NCBI GenBank assembly: GCA_949287095.1 | Contig: CASEFA010000010.1 | Span: 19,085-83,084 of the forward strand | Length of the DNA: 64,000 nt | Reading direction: 5' to 3' | DNA from: an uncultured Bacillota bacterium | GTDB lineage: Bacteria; Bacillota; Clostridia; Peptostreptococcales; Anaerovoracaceae | Shown here: positions 1-8,417 of the stretch, in pieces | Numbering within the stretch: the first letter of the stretch is position 1 | How the letters are laid out: the number at the start of each line of letters is the position of its first letter | The notes under the pieces: model-generated | Seen by the model: the letters and a program-made list of their open reading frames with translations, nothing else | Told to the model about the DNA's origin: nothing | The model's database searches: none | Translations under genes and position numbers: made by a program

Positions 1-1
1 C

Positions 2-2800
2 TACGCAAAGGCGGCAGCCGAGTCCGACGAGGTTAAAAACACGACGTTCTGGATTTACGGCTTTGACAGTTTCACTCCGAGGAACCTTTCCGTAATCGGA
101 GCGCTGACGGAAAACGGCAGGGACGTCAATGTGGTTCTCACTTGCGACTACAGCCCTGAATACGACGAACTCTTTGCCCTGAGCAGAATCGTAATAAAGA
201 GGCTTCAGGAGACGGCGGCTGAGAAGGGAATAGGGTATCGTTTATCGGAAATAGGCGATAAAGCTGAAACATCAAAGGCTCCGGCCATGAAGGCTATAGA
301 ACGATCCCTTTACTCCATAGCTCCGGAAACGGGAGCAAATCCCGCAGGACTTACAGTCGTAAGGTGCGCCAATCTCTATAACGAGGCAGAGTCGGCGGCC
401 GCATTTATCCTTAAACTCATACGGGAAGAAGGGCTCAGGTACAGGGACATCGCCGTAATATGCGGTGACAGCGGAAAGCGCAGGTCCATACTCGGCCGTG
501 TTTTCAGAGAGTACGGAATTGACGTTTTTGACGACGAGAAGAGGAGTATATTGTCATCTCCTCTTGCCACATACGTGACGGCTCTCATGAACACTGTAAA
601 CGGCAGGTTCAGAGCGGCGGACCTTATCGCAGTCCATAAGTCGGGGCTGAGCGGCCTGACCGACGATGAAATCGAGGAAATAGAAAACTACGCCATAAAA
701 TACAGAATCCGCGGGAACATGTGGAAGAAGCCTTTCGTGAAAGGGCAGACGGAATACGGCGACGACGGACTTGAGATGATAAATTCTCTCAGGGAAAGAG
801 CCGTGGCTCCGGCTCTCGCCATGGAGGGACTGTTTAAGTCCTCGAAAACCGTAAGAGATTTTCTCGCGTGCTGCTACGGGCTTCTTTCGGAAGGAGGAGC
901 AGGGGAAAGACTTAAAGAAATCGCAGAGCTTCAGAGCGGCGAGGGACTTTTCGACCTGGCTGCGGAGACAGCTCAGAGCTGGTCAATGCTGATGGCGGCC
1001 TTCGACCAGATGGCGGAGCTCATGGGAGACGAACCTTTTGACGGTGAAAAGACTCTGGAGATTCTCACGGCGGGACTTTCCAATATGGAGATAGGTGTTC
1101 TGCCGACCTCGGCGGACGACGTCCTCATAGGCACCATGCAGCGTACACGAATGGGCGAAATAAAGGCCCTTCTCATAACGGGAGCAAACGAGGGACTTAT
1201 ACCTATGGCGCCGCCGGCAGACGGACTCTTCAGTCCGGAGGAGCTTGAGTACTTTTCCGGAGAGGGAAAGGACCTCTGTAAAACCGATGCGGTAAGGACC
1301 ATGGAGGAGACTCTGGCGATATACAGAAATCTTTCAAAGCCTGAAAAGCACTTATATATAAGCTATTCGGAGGCGGATGAAGAGGGAAAAGAAATAAAGC
1401 CTTCCGAGCTTATAGGAAATATAACGAGAATATTCCCCGATGCGGAAATCCTGCCTGACGTCATAAACAGGGAAGGCAGCCCGGACGTCATAGGAGGCAG
1501 GGTGAACACGCTGAAACACTTCACCGAGGAGCTTCAGAAGGCGAAAAAGGGCGAGAAGATAAATCCCATGTGGGCCGACGTGAAAAGCTGGCTTGCGGAA
1601 AACTCTCCTGAAGATATGGAGCTCATAAAAGAAGGCCTGTCATTTACCAACAGGCAGCAGCCTCTGGGAAAGGAGCGGGCGGAAAGCCTCTTCTCGAAAT
1701 CTGACGGAATGCCGGGAAAACCTCTTTCGCTGAGCCCGTCCAGAATAGAGCGGTTCGGAAGATGCCCGTTTTCACACTTTGTCGCATACGGACTGAGACC
1801 GAAGGAGAGACGCATATTTGAGACGGCCGGAAGGGAGATAGGAGACCTTTACCACGGGTGCATAATGGAGGTATCGAGAATGCTGACGGAGCAGAATCTG
1901 TGGCAGACCGTGACGAGAGACCGGTGCAGAGCCATGGTGGAGGCCGTGGTCAGAAAATCCGCCGCAACCTACAGAGAGGGAGTTTTCGACTTTTCCGGCG
2001 AGGAGAAGTACAAGACGGGCAGAGTAATCGACGCCTGCGCACTCGTATGCTGGATTCTCGTGGAACAGGTGAGAGCGGGAAAGATAAAGGAAAGCATGTA
2101 CGAGGAAGCCTTCGGAACGGGAAGAAAGCTTCCGGAAATCCGCGTGGACTGCGCGGCCGGAACCGTAGTCATAGAGGGCAAAATCGACAGAGTGGACATT
2201 CTGCCGGACGACAGGGTCAAGATAATCGACTATAAGACGGGAAAGGAAGCCTTTGATATAGACGAAGCCGCGGCGGGATACAGGCTTCAGCTCATGCTGT
2301 ACCTTGAGGCGGCGGGAGACCGAAAAGGGAAGGACAGAAGACCTGCCGGAGTGTTCTATTTCAGAATAGACGACCCGAGGGAAAGCAGGGAAGTTATGGA
2401 AGGCGAGGACGGCGCCGAAAAGCTGGCGGATAAGATAAGAAAGCATTTCAGAATGAACGGACTTATGGTCAACGACCCGGCTGTAATAGACGGGATTGCG
2501 GGAGATTTCCCGGAGGCCTCGGACGTGGTTCCGCTGAAGAGGAAGAAGGACGGAGAGATTGCGGCGACTGCATCTACCGGTGCGGGAGCGAAGTTTCTCA
2601 TAAGCGAAGAGGAGTTCGACGAGCTGAGAAATCAGGTTATGAGAACGGTGAACAACCTTTGCGCTGACCTTCTCAGCGGGAAAATTGACATACGTCCGAA
2701 AATGTCGAAAAAGGTCACCCCGTGTCAGTACTGCGAGTATAAGGGCATATGCAGGTTCGATCTCAACTTCCCGGGGTGCGGATACGATATAGTGAAGTAA
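2..2800 (+). CDS. addB: ATP-dependent helicase/deoxyribonuclease subunit B (AddB), 5' truncated by window edge
   Basis: The reading frame is open from base 2, so the true start lies upstream of the window; 932 residues are visible. AddB is the nuclease and structural partner of AddA in Firmicute double-strand-break repair, working like RecBCD. Seen: a helicase-like N-terminal part; the PD-(D/E)xK nuclease core with EGKIDRVDIL followed by IIDYKTG; and the cysteines of an AddB-type [4Fe-4S] cluster, one in GRCPFSHF and three at the C-terminus in CQYCEYKGIC. The GTG at 131 is only the first start-like codon in view; the residues before it (FWIYGFDSFTP) match the conserved AddB core, so it should not be used as the start. 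addA is not in the window. Confidence 0.93.
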   Translation, partial: YAKAAAESDEVKNTTFWIYGFDSFTPRNLSVIGALTENGRDVNVVLTCDYSPEYDELFALSRIVIKRLQETAAEKGIGYRLSEIGDKAETSKAPAMKAIERSLYSIAPETGANPAGLTVVRCANLYNEAESAAAFILKLIREEGLRYRDIAVICGDSGKRRSILGRVFREYGIDVFDDEKRSILSSPLATYVTALMNTVNGRFRAADLIAVHKSGLSGLTDDEIEEIENYAIKYRIRGNMWKKPFVKGQTEYGDDGLEMINSLRERAVAPALAMEGLFKSSKTVRDFLACCYGLLSEGGAGERLKEIAELQSGEGLFDLAAETAQSWSMLMAAFDQMAELMGDEPFDGEKTLEILTAGLSNMEIGVLPTSADDVLIGTMQRTRMGEIKALLITGANEGLIPMAPPADGLFSPEELEYFSGEGKDLCKTDAVRTMEETLAIYRNLSKPEKHLYISYSEADEEGKEIKPSELIGNITRIFPDAEILPDVINREGSPDVIGGRVNTLKHFTEELQKAKKGEKINPMWADVKSWLAENSPEDMELIKEGLSFTNRQQPLGKERAESLFSKSDGMPGKPLSLSPSRIERFGRCPFSHFVAYGLRPKERRIFETAGREIGDLYHGCIMEVSRMLTEQNLWQTVTRDRCRAMVEAVVRKSAATYREGVFDFSGEEKYKTGRVIDACALVCWILVEQVRAGKIKESMYEEAFGTGRKLPEIRVDCAAGTVVIEGKIDRVDILPDDRVKIIDYKTGKEAFDIDEAAAGYRLQLMLYLEAAGDRKGKDRRPAGVFYFRIDDPRESREVMEGEDGAEKLADKIRKHFRMNGLMVNDPAVIDGIAGDFPEASDVVPLKRKKDGEIAATASTGAGAKFLISEEEFDELRNQVMRTVNNLCADLLSGKIDIRPKMSKKVTPCQYCEYKGICRFDLNFPGCGYDIVK

Positions 2801-2813
2801 GACAGGAGAAAAA

Positions 2814-3368
2814 ATGTCAATAGAATTTTCAATACTTGACTGGCTTCAGACCATCCATTCTGACGCGATGGACAGAATCATGATTTTCATCACGATGCTG
2901 GGGAATGCGGGAGCGGTATGGATAGCGCTGGCGGCGGTGCTTCTCATAATTCCGAAGACGAGGCCTGTGGGGTTTGCCGTGGCGCTGGCTCTGATTTTAG
3001 ATCTGCTCACGTGCAATATGATGGTGAAACCTCTGGTGGCCAGGACGAGGCCCTATGAGATAAATGAGGCGGTTCAGCTTCTCATAGCGAAGCCTCACGA
3101 CTACTCATTTCCGTCGGGTCACTCGGCGGCATCCTTTGCGGCGGCTTCGGCTCTGTTCTTTTCGGGGACGAAGCTGTGGATTCCGGCCTGCATATTAGGC
3201 GCGCTAATAGCGTTTTCGAGGCTTTACCTCTACGTTCACTTCCCGACGGACGTACTGGGAGGCATAGTTCTCGGAATCGCCGTGGGAGCGCTGGCGGTAT
3301 ATATTGTCAAACGTTTTTACAAAATGGGCGCAGGGGAAAGACTCAGCGCCAAAGGCGGGAGAAGATAA
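2814..3368 (+). CDS. PAP2-family membrane phosphatase
   Basis: 184 residues, hydrophobic, with about five to six membrane segments. The three-part acid phosphatase signature of the PAP2 superfamily is intact: KPLVARTRP (motif 1), SFPSGHSAA (motif 2) and SRLYLYVHFPTD (motif 3), with the two catalytic histidines in motifs 2 and 3. Members of this family dephosphorylate undecaprenyl pyrophosphate or phosphatidylglycerol phosphate at the membrane; the substrate cannot be told from sequence. An AGGAG site precedes the ATG, and the gene overlaps the next ATG by one base, so the pair is probably translated together. Being next to a DUF368 protein fits a lipid-carrier role, but that is inference. Confidence 0.88.
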   Translation: MSIEFSILDWLQTIHSDAMDRIMIFITMLGNAGAVWIALAAVLLIIPKTRPVGFAVALALILDLLTCNMMVKPLVARTRPYEINEAVQLLIAKPHDYSFPSGHSAASFAAASALFFSGTKLWIPACILGALIAFSRLYLYVHFPTDVLGGIVLGIAVGALAVYIVKRFYKMGAGERLSAKGGRR

Positions 3369-4258
3369 TGTTTTTAAATGCTGTTCACGGTTTCTGCATG
3401 GCTCTTGCCGACAGCGTTCCGGGAGTTTCCGGAGGCACTGTGGCCTACGTGCTGGGCTTTTATGAGAAATTTATAAACTCCATCAGAACTCTTCTGTCTG
3501 CGGACGGGGTCGGGATAAAAAAGGAGTCTTTTCTCTATCTGTGCAATCTGGGCGTGGGCTGGGTCATAGGTATGGGTCTTTCGGTCATCGCCCTGTCCGC
3601 GCTCTTTGAGAAGAACATATACATGATGAGCTCCGTGTTCATCGGCCTTACGGCGGCGGCAATCCCCTTCATAATCAAATCGGAAAAGGAGTGGCTCAGG
3701 GGACGGTACGTCAACCTTCTCTGGACCGTTCTGGGCGCTGCGGTGGTAATAGCCCTGACCATTTTCAGGGGACAAAATGTGCACGCCGGGCAGGTGGACC
3801 TCATGGAAACCACCCCTTCCCTTATGATATATCTGGTGATTTCGGGGGCGGTGGCGATAACGGCCATGGTTCTTCCGGGAATTTCAGGCTCTACCATACT
3901 CCTGATAATGGGCGTATACCTTCCGGTAATCACCGGACTCAGGGAGCTTTCCAGAGGTAATCTGGCGGTTCTTCCGGGCATAGCCTGCGTGGCATGCGGC
4001 ATCGTCATAGGCATGGCGGGAGCCGTAAGAATCATAAGGGCTGCGTTCAGGCACTTCAGAACTCAGGTGGTGTACCTTATCATAGGACTTCTGATTGGCT
4101 CGTTTGTTGCCATAGCATACGGACCGACTACTCTGGGAACGGGAAAAGACGCCCTCAGCCTCGATACGCTGAATATTTCGGGAGTGGCAATCGGCGTACT
4201 GATACTCTGCGTTCTCGAAGCTCTGCCGAGACTAAAGCGAATTTCGGAAAACCGGTAA
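3368..4258 (+). CDS. DUF368 polytopic membrane protein
   Basis: 296 residues counted from the ATG at 3368, which overlaps the stop of the PAP2 gene by one base (TAATG). The open frame continues upstream, but that part is an out-of-frame reading of the PAP2 gene. The N-terminus carries the family hallmark DSVPGVSGGT, and a second similar loop, LPGISGSTILLIMG, occurs halfway along, so the protein has an internal two-fold repeat like other DUF368 proteins. Around eight membrane segments. DUF368 proteins have been linked to recycling of undecaprenyl phosphate across the membrane; with a PAP2 phosphatase just upstream, the same role is a reasonable guess here. Confidence 0.85.
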   Translation: MFLNAVHGFCMALADSVPGVSGGTVAYVLGFYEKFINSIRTLLSADGVGIKKESFLYLCNLGVGWVIGMGLSVIALSALFEKNIYMMSSVFIGLTAAAIPFIIKSEKEWLRGRYVNLLWTVLGAAVVIALTIFRGQNVHAGQVDLMETTPSLMIYLVISGAVAITAMVLPGISGSTILLIMGVYLPVITGLRELSRGNLAVLPGIACVACGIVIGMAGAVRIIRAAFRHFRTQVVYLIIGLLIGSFVAIAYGPTTLGTGKDALSLDTLNISGVAIGVLILCVLEALPRLKRISENR

Positions 4259-4296
4259 AAAGTATCGAAAAACCCGTTGAAATTTCACAGTTTTTC

Positions 4297-4325
4297 TTGC
4301 ATTCACCGGAATTTTCATATATAAT
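4297..4325 (+). promoter_or_regulatory. Promoter of rplM-rpsI
   Basis: A near-perfect vegetative promoter: TTGCAT at 4297-4302, a 17-base spacer, and TATAAT at 4320-4325. It sits about 200 bases before rplM, leaving room for the structured leader that follows. Confidence 0.8.
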
Positions 4326-4362
4326 ATTCACGCACTGCGCATTTTGGCGCGTGCACATGCAC

Positions 4363-4394
4363 GCAGGCAGGATGGAAAGCCGTCCGGCACCTGC
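4363..4394 (+). ncRNA. L13-type ribosomal protein leader hairpin
   Basis: A nested hairpin in the 5' leader of rplM: outer stem GCAGG (4363-4367) with CCTGC (4390-4394), inner stem GGATGG (4370-4375) with CCGTCC (4380-4385), and an AAAG loop. Size, position and the purine-rich internal loop resemble the L13 leader of Firmicutes, where L13 binding is thought to repress its own operon. The match is from memory of the structure, not a search. Confidence 0.65.
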
Positions 4395-4522
4395 AAGCTA
4401 AATATCAGATTTAGTTATGCCGAAAAGAATCCGGGCAGACTTTGTCCCATGCGGATTTCAGTAGGCAGGACCGAAAAAGATTGACGTTTCGCCAATCCCA
4501 GTAGGTAGAAAGGAAAGAGAAA

Positions 4523-4951
4523 ATGAAATCATTTATCGCTAAGCCGGCAGAAGTTGAGCGCAAGTGGTACGTGGTAGACGCTGAGGGAAAGACTCTCGGA
4601 AGACTTGCTTCCGAAGTTGCATCCGTTCTCAGAGGCAAGAACAAGCCTATCTACACTCCACACGTTGACTGCGGCGACTATGTTATCGTAATCAACGCCG
4701 AAAAGGTAGAGGTTACCGGTAAGAAGAGAAAAGAGAAGGTATATAAGAGACACACAGGATATCCTGGCGGACTCAGAGAGGTTACCTTCGACAAGCTGCA
4801 GGCTAAGAAGCCGGAGGAAATCATCAGACATGCCGTTAAGGGCATGCTCCCGAACGGAAAACTCGGAAGACAGATGTTCAAGAAGTTAAAGGTTTATGCA
4901 GGTCCTGAGCATGCACATGCGGCTCAGAAACCGGAGACTTTAGAGTTTTAG
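4523..4951 (+). CDS. rplM: 50S ribosomal protein L13
   Basis: 142 residues, the standard length for bacterial L13. Recognisable segments include [17 protein letters not shown] near the N-terminus, [18 protein letters not shown], and the basic loop [13 protein letters not shown]13 is an early-assembly protein of the large subunit. The start is fixed by GAAAGGAAAG a few bases upstream and by homology. It is co-transcribed with rpsI, which starts 19 bases after its stop, and is preceded by a strong promoter and an L13-type leader, so autogenous control is likely. Confidence 0.98.
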   Translation: MKSFIAKPAEVERKWYVVDAEGKTLGRLASEVASVLRGKNKPIYTPHVDCGDYVIVINAEKVEVTGKKRKEKVYKRHTGYPGGLREVTFDKLQAKKPEEIIRHAVKGMLPNGKLGRQMFKKLKVYAGPEHAHAAQKPETLEF

Positions 4952-4970
4952 GGAAGGGAGGATATAGACA

Positions 4971-5372
4971 ATGGCAAAGATGCAGTATCAGGGAACAGGA
5001 AGAAGAAAGTCTTCCGTAGCCAGAGTTAGACTCGTCCCTGGAACAGGAAAGATCACTGTAAATAAGAAGGATCTCGACGAGTACTTCGGAGCAGGTATGG
5101 AAATCGTTAAGAGAGAGGTTAAGAGACCTTTCGGTATCGCAGGCTGCGAGGGCAAGTTCGACGTAATCGCTACCGTAAGAGGCGGCGGATTTACCGGACA
5201 GGCCGGCGCACTGAGACACGGAATTTCCAGAGCCCTCTGCCAGGCAGACAGAGAAGCTTACAGAGCTCCTCTCAAGGCTGCAGGATTCCTTACCAGAGAC
5301 CCGAGAATGAAGGAAAGAAAGAAATACGGCTTAAAGAAAGCAAGAAGAGCTTCCCAGTTCTCCAAGCGTTAA
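4971..5372 (+). CDS. rpsI: 30S ribosomal protein S9
   Basis: 133 residues. The N-terminal [19 protein letters not shown], the central [19 protein letters not shown] and the C-terminal [14 protein letters not shown], whose last basic residues reach the decoding centre, are all typical of S9. A GGGAGG site lies eight bases before the ATG. It is the second gene of the rplM-rpsI operon and is followed by a strong hairpin terminator, closing the transcription unit. Confidence 0.98.
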   Translation: MAKMQYQGTGRRKSSVARVRLVPGTGKITVNKKDLDEYFGAGMEIVKREVKRPFGIAGCEGKFDVIATVRGGGFTGQAGALRHGISRALCQADREAYRAPLKAAGFLTRDPRMKERKKYGLKKARRASQFSKR

Positions 5373-5405
5373 TCGGCCGAAATACAATCTTATACGACGT
5401 ATCGA

Positions 5406-5438
5406 CCTCCCGGAGTTTTTTATCCGGGAGGTTTTTTT
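5406..5438 (+). terminator. Intrinsic terminator of rplM-rpsI
   Basis: Eight-base-pair stem CCTCCCGG (5406-5413) with CCGGGAGG (5424-5431), a ten-base loop and a run of seven T. Confidence 0.92.
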
Positions 5439-5522
5439 AATGTAACGAATGATATCTGTACTCTTCTTCAACGCTGTGTGTTAAAATCTAATGGGGATAA
5501 ATACAGAAAAAAGGAGAATGAC

Positions 5523-6467
5523 ATGAAAGTAGTAATGCTTGAAAGCCTCGGGGTGTCAGAGGCGGCGCTTGAAAGACACGTTAATAAGCTGGCAGACATG
5601 GGTCATGAGTTCGTAAGATATGAGAAGGATACAGACCCGGCGATACAGGCCGAGCGGTGCAGGGACGCCGACGCAGTTATTCTGGCAAACATGCCTCTTG
5701 CCCGGGAAGCGGTAAGCAGTGCTGAAAATCTTAAGTTTATAGATGTGGCCTTTACCGGAGTAGATCATATTCCTATGGATGAAGCAAGAGCGAAGGGAAT
5801 CGCCGTGAGCAACGCATCCGGGTATGCAACTGAAGCGGTTGCAGAGCTCTGCATAAGCTTTATGATACAGCTTCTCAGAAATACGGCAAAGGTAGAGGAA
5901 AGGTGCAGAGAAGGCGGCACCAAGGACGGACTGGTGGGGAATCTCATCGCAGGAAAAACCGTCGGTATAGTAGGATCAGGCCTTATAGGAAAGAGGGTTG
6001 CCGCCCTTGCAAAGGCTTTCGGCTGCAAAACCATCGCATATAACAGGAGCGAAGTGAAGGACACGGCCATAGACAAGCAGGTTTCCCTGGAAGAGCTTCT
6101 GAAAGAGTCGGATATAGTGTCTCTTCACTGCCCGCTTACTGACGAAACAAAGGGCCTCGTAGGAAAGGAGCAGCTTGCTCTCATGAGGGAAACGGCTATC
6201 CTGTTAAACACTGCCCGCGGGGGAGTGCTTGACTCACAGGCTCTGGCTGATGCTCTGACAAAGGGTGAAATCGCCGGCGCAGCCATCGACGTATTTGAAA
6301 ACGAGCCGCCCCTCGATACGGCCCACCCCCTCTTAAACTGCCCGAACACCATAGTAACTCCTCACATCGGATTCGCTTCTGCAGAGTCCCTGGAACAGAG
6401 AGCGGACATAGTATTTGAGAACCTGTACTCGTGGCTTAGAGGAAAGCAGATTAACGCGGTAAAATAA
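5523..6467 (+). CDS. D-isomer-specific 2-hydroxyacid dehydrogenase
   Basis: 314 residues from the ATG at 5523, chosen because AAAGGAG stands six bases upstream and the 15 extra codons before it have no family match. It is an NAD(P)-dependent oxidoreductase acting on D-2-hydroxyacids and 2-ketoacids in the cytoplasm. Seen: the nucleotide-binding GSGLIG at residues 151-156; the catalytic triad Arg232 (NTARGG), Glu261 (FENEPP) and His281 (TPHIGFAS). The substrate (glycerate, phosphoglycerate, lactate, others) is not deducible, and no ACT domain is present, so it is not a full-length SerA. It stands alone between the ribosomal operon terminator and the ABC gene cluster. Confidence 0.88.
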   Translation: MKVVMLESLGVSEAALERHVNKLADMGHEFVRYEKDTDPAIQAERCRDADAVILANMPLAREAVSSAENLKFIDVAFTGVDHIPMDEARAKGIAVSNASGYATEAVAELCISFMIQLLRNTAKVEERCREGGTKDGLVGNLIAGKTVGIVGSGLIGKRVAALAKAFGCKTIAYNRSEVKDTAIDKQVSLEELLKESDIVSLHCPLTDETKGLVGKEQLALMRETAILLNTARGGVLDSQALADALTKGEIAGAAIDVFENEPPLDTAHPLLNCPNTIVTPHIGFASAESLEQRADIVFENLYSWLRGKQINAVK

Positions 6468-6521
6468 GATCCTGTTACGACAAAAGATCATGGACAACCT
6501 TGACAAAATGCCCCGGATCCT

Positions 6522-6548
6522 TTGAAAATTCTATAGGGGGGGTATAAT
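6522..6548 (+). promoter_or_regulatory. Promoter with seven-G spacer tract before the first ABC gene
   Basis: TTGAAA at 6522-6527 and TATAAT at 6543-6548 flank a 15-base spacer that ends in seven consecutive G. The same arrangement recurs before the second ABC gene (8341-8367), and a 17-base version without the tract precedes the third (10367-10395). The spacer is two bases short of optimal, so tract length could affect activity. Confidence 0.6.
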
Positions 6549-6580
6549 GAAAGATATGTACATCGAGGAGGTCAACTAAA

Positions 6581-8257
6581 ATGAAAAACGGCAGTAGAGG
6601 ACTGAGAGCATATACCTTCGGTGCAAAAGGCGCGTGGAAAGGCCTTGCTTGGATAGGGTTGCTGGGATTGGCAGTTTCAATATTTACTGTTATGAATGCA
6701 GTAGTGCTAAAAAATCTGCTGGAAATCGCATCGGGAGACAGTGAGATGTCTTTATCTAAAGGTACATTTCTGGCATTTCTTGTCATCGCTCTTCAATTTA
6801 CATTCAGGGGAGCGTACTTGGCTTATATTGAAAAGACACGAAATGTTATTGCGGGCAAAGCAAAGGTAGATTTGCTACAGCACATTGAAAGATTACCTCG
6901 GAAAGTTATAGAAAAATACCACAGTGGAGATTTGTTGACGAGAATTTCAGATGACACGGACATAGCAGCCAGAGTACTTCCAGACATCGGTTCGGCACTC
7001 TTTACAGGAGCAGTAAGTTGCTTTATAGCTTTTGCATATGCATTTTATCTGAGCTGGCAGATGGCTCTTTTATGCATAGTGCTTTCACCTGTAGCAGCTT
7101 TGTGGAGCAAGTGGCTTGTTCCGTATATACAGAAATGCGCAATTGTGATGCGAACAAAAGAAAGTGAAAGTAGGTCTGTAGCTCAGGAAGAAATATCGAA
7201 TATTTCCGTTATAAAGAGTTTTATATCTTATAATTATTCATCGAATAAGTTTTTATTGAAATTTAATGAGCTTGCAAAAGCACGCAACAAGACGGCGACA
7301 ATGAATGCAATTTTGAACGCGGGATCAAATATTGCAGGATTTCTAATGCTAATAGGAGCTGCATCAATGGGGGCATACCTTGGAACTAAAGGTATTATGA
7401 CGGTAGGTGCAATAGCAGGATTTTTACAGTTAATAAACAATATAGTGTGGCCGTTCTCCGATTTGATGCCCCTAGTCGGCGAGCTTCAGGAAGGCCGTGC
7501 TGCCAGAACACGTCTTAAGGAAATAGAAGATATCCCTCGTGAAGCGGAAACCGAGGCTGCAGCTGTAGACGAAGAAAAAATGGAGCTTCACCTTGATAAT
7601 GTGGCTTTCGGCTATGACGGCGAGCCGCTTTTCAGGAATGCAGATTTTGCACTTAAAGGAAAGCAGTTCGTAGGAGTCATGGGCCCCAGCGGCTGCGGAA
7701 AGAGTACGCTGATTAAGCTGCTGCTGGCTTTGTACGAGCCGTCTGAAGGGAAGATATATCTCACCGATGGGGAGAAAGACGTAAAAGGAACGGGAATACG
7801 GCATGACATAGCATACGTTCCCCAGGATCATCCGCTCATGTCGGGAACTATACTTGAAAACATAGCCTACGGCGAGGATGAACCGGACAGGGAGAGAGCC
7901 GTAAAAGCCGCGGAAAAGGCGGGAATCAGCGGTTTCATAGAAACCCTTCCGGATAAATACGACACATTCATAAAGGAAAAGGGGGACAATGTTTCTTTCG
8001 GGCAGGCACAGAGAATCGCCATAGCAAGAGCAATCTACAAGGATTCGCCTGTTCTGATTCTGGACGAGCCGACGGCGTCCCTCGACCAGAGTTCTAAAGA
8101 TTTGATAATGAGAACGGTGAAAGCTGAATCTGAGAAGAGACTCTGCATAATGATATGCCACGACCAGACGGAGAACAGAGAAGCTTTCGATGCAGTGATA
8201 GAATTTGACGGAAAAGGTAAAGTTAAATTAAGAAACAGCTCATGCATAGCGAGTTGA
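6581..8257 (+). CDS. ABC exporter half-transporter (TMD-NBD), copy 1
   Basis: 558 residues: a six-helix exporter-type membrane domain (about 1-310) followed by an ATPase domain (about 335-558). Seen in the ATPase: Walker A GPSGCGKST, Walker B VLILDEPTASLD, switch histidine in ICHDQ, and a non-canonical signature VSFGQAQR in place of LSGGQ. The ATPase half is almost identical to that of the gene at 10429-12084, and the first 16 residues also match, but the membrane domains between differ widely. Such half-transporters work as dimers exporting peptides, lipids or drugs; the substrate is unknown and I see no peptide precursor gene nearby. GAGGTC precedes the ATG. Confidence 0.88.
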   Translation: MKNGSRGLRAYTFGAKGAWKGLAWIGLLGLAVSIFTVMNAVVLKNLLEIASGDSEMSLSKGTFLAFLVIALQFTFRGAYLAYIEKTRNVIAGKAKVDLLQHIERLPRKVIEKYHSGDLLTRISDDTDIAARVLPDIGSALFTGAVSCFIAFAYAFYLSWQMALLCIVLSPVAALWSKWLVPYIQKCAIVMRTKESESRSVAQEEISNISVIKSFISYNYSSNKFLLKFNELAKARNKTATMNAILNAGSNIAGFLMLIGAASMGAYLGTKGIMTVGAIAGFLQLINNIVWPFSDLMPLVGELQEGRAARTRLKEIEDIPREAETEAAAVDEEKMELHLDNVAFGYDGEPLFRNADFALKGKQFVGVMGPSGCGKSTLIKLLLALYEPSEGKIYLTDGEKDVKGTGIRHDIAYVPQDHPLMSGTILENIAYGEDEPDRERAVKAAEKAGISGFIETLPDKYDTFIKEKGDNVSFGQAQRIAIARAIYKDSPVLILDEPTASLDQSSKDLIMRTVKAESEKRLCIMICHDQTENREAFDAVIEFDGKGKVKLRNSSCIAS

Positions 8258-8340
8258 AAATATGAGTGAAGCGATAGACTATAAATTCTAAAGAATTTGA
8301 CCGTAAAGTCTTTACAAACTGACAAAATTCCCCGAATCCC

Positions 8341-8367
8341 TTGAAAACTCTATAGGGGGGGTATAAT
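8341..8367 (+). promoter_or_regulatory. Promoter with seven-G spacer tract before the second ABC gene
   Basis: TTGAAA (8341-8346), 15-base spacer ending in seven G, TATAAT (8362-8367). About 22 bases upstream also match the first promoter closely (TGACAAAAT-CCCCG-ATCC), so the whole promoter region looks duplicated. Confidence 0.6.
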
Positions 8368-8417
8368 CTTTTCTGGAGCCTTAAATGGCTATGCGAGTTT
8401 AGAAGGGAGAAGGACAA

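Noticed and set aside
8258..8417. Peptide precursor (bacteriocin or RiPP) gene near the ABC exporters
   Set aside because: The gaps between the ABC genes hold only frames of about ten codons without ribosome binding sites or leader motifs.
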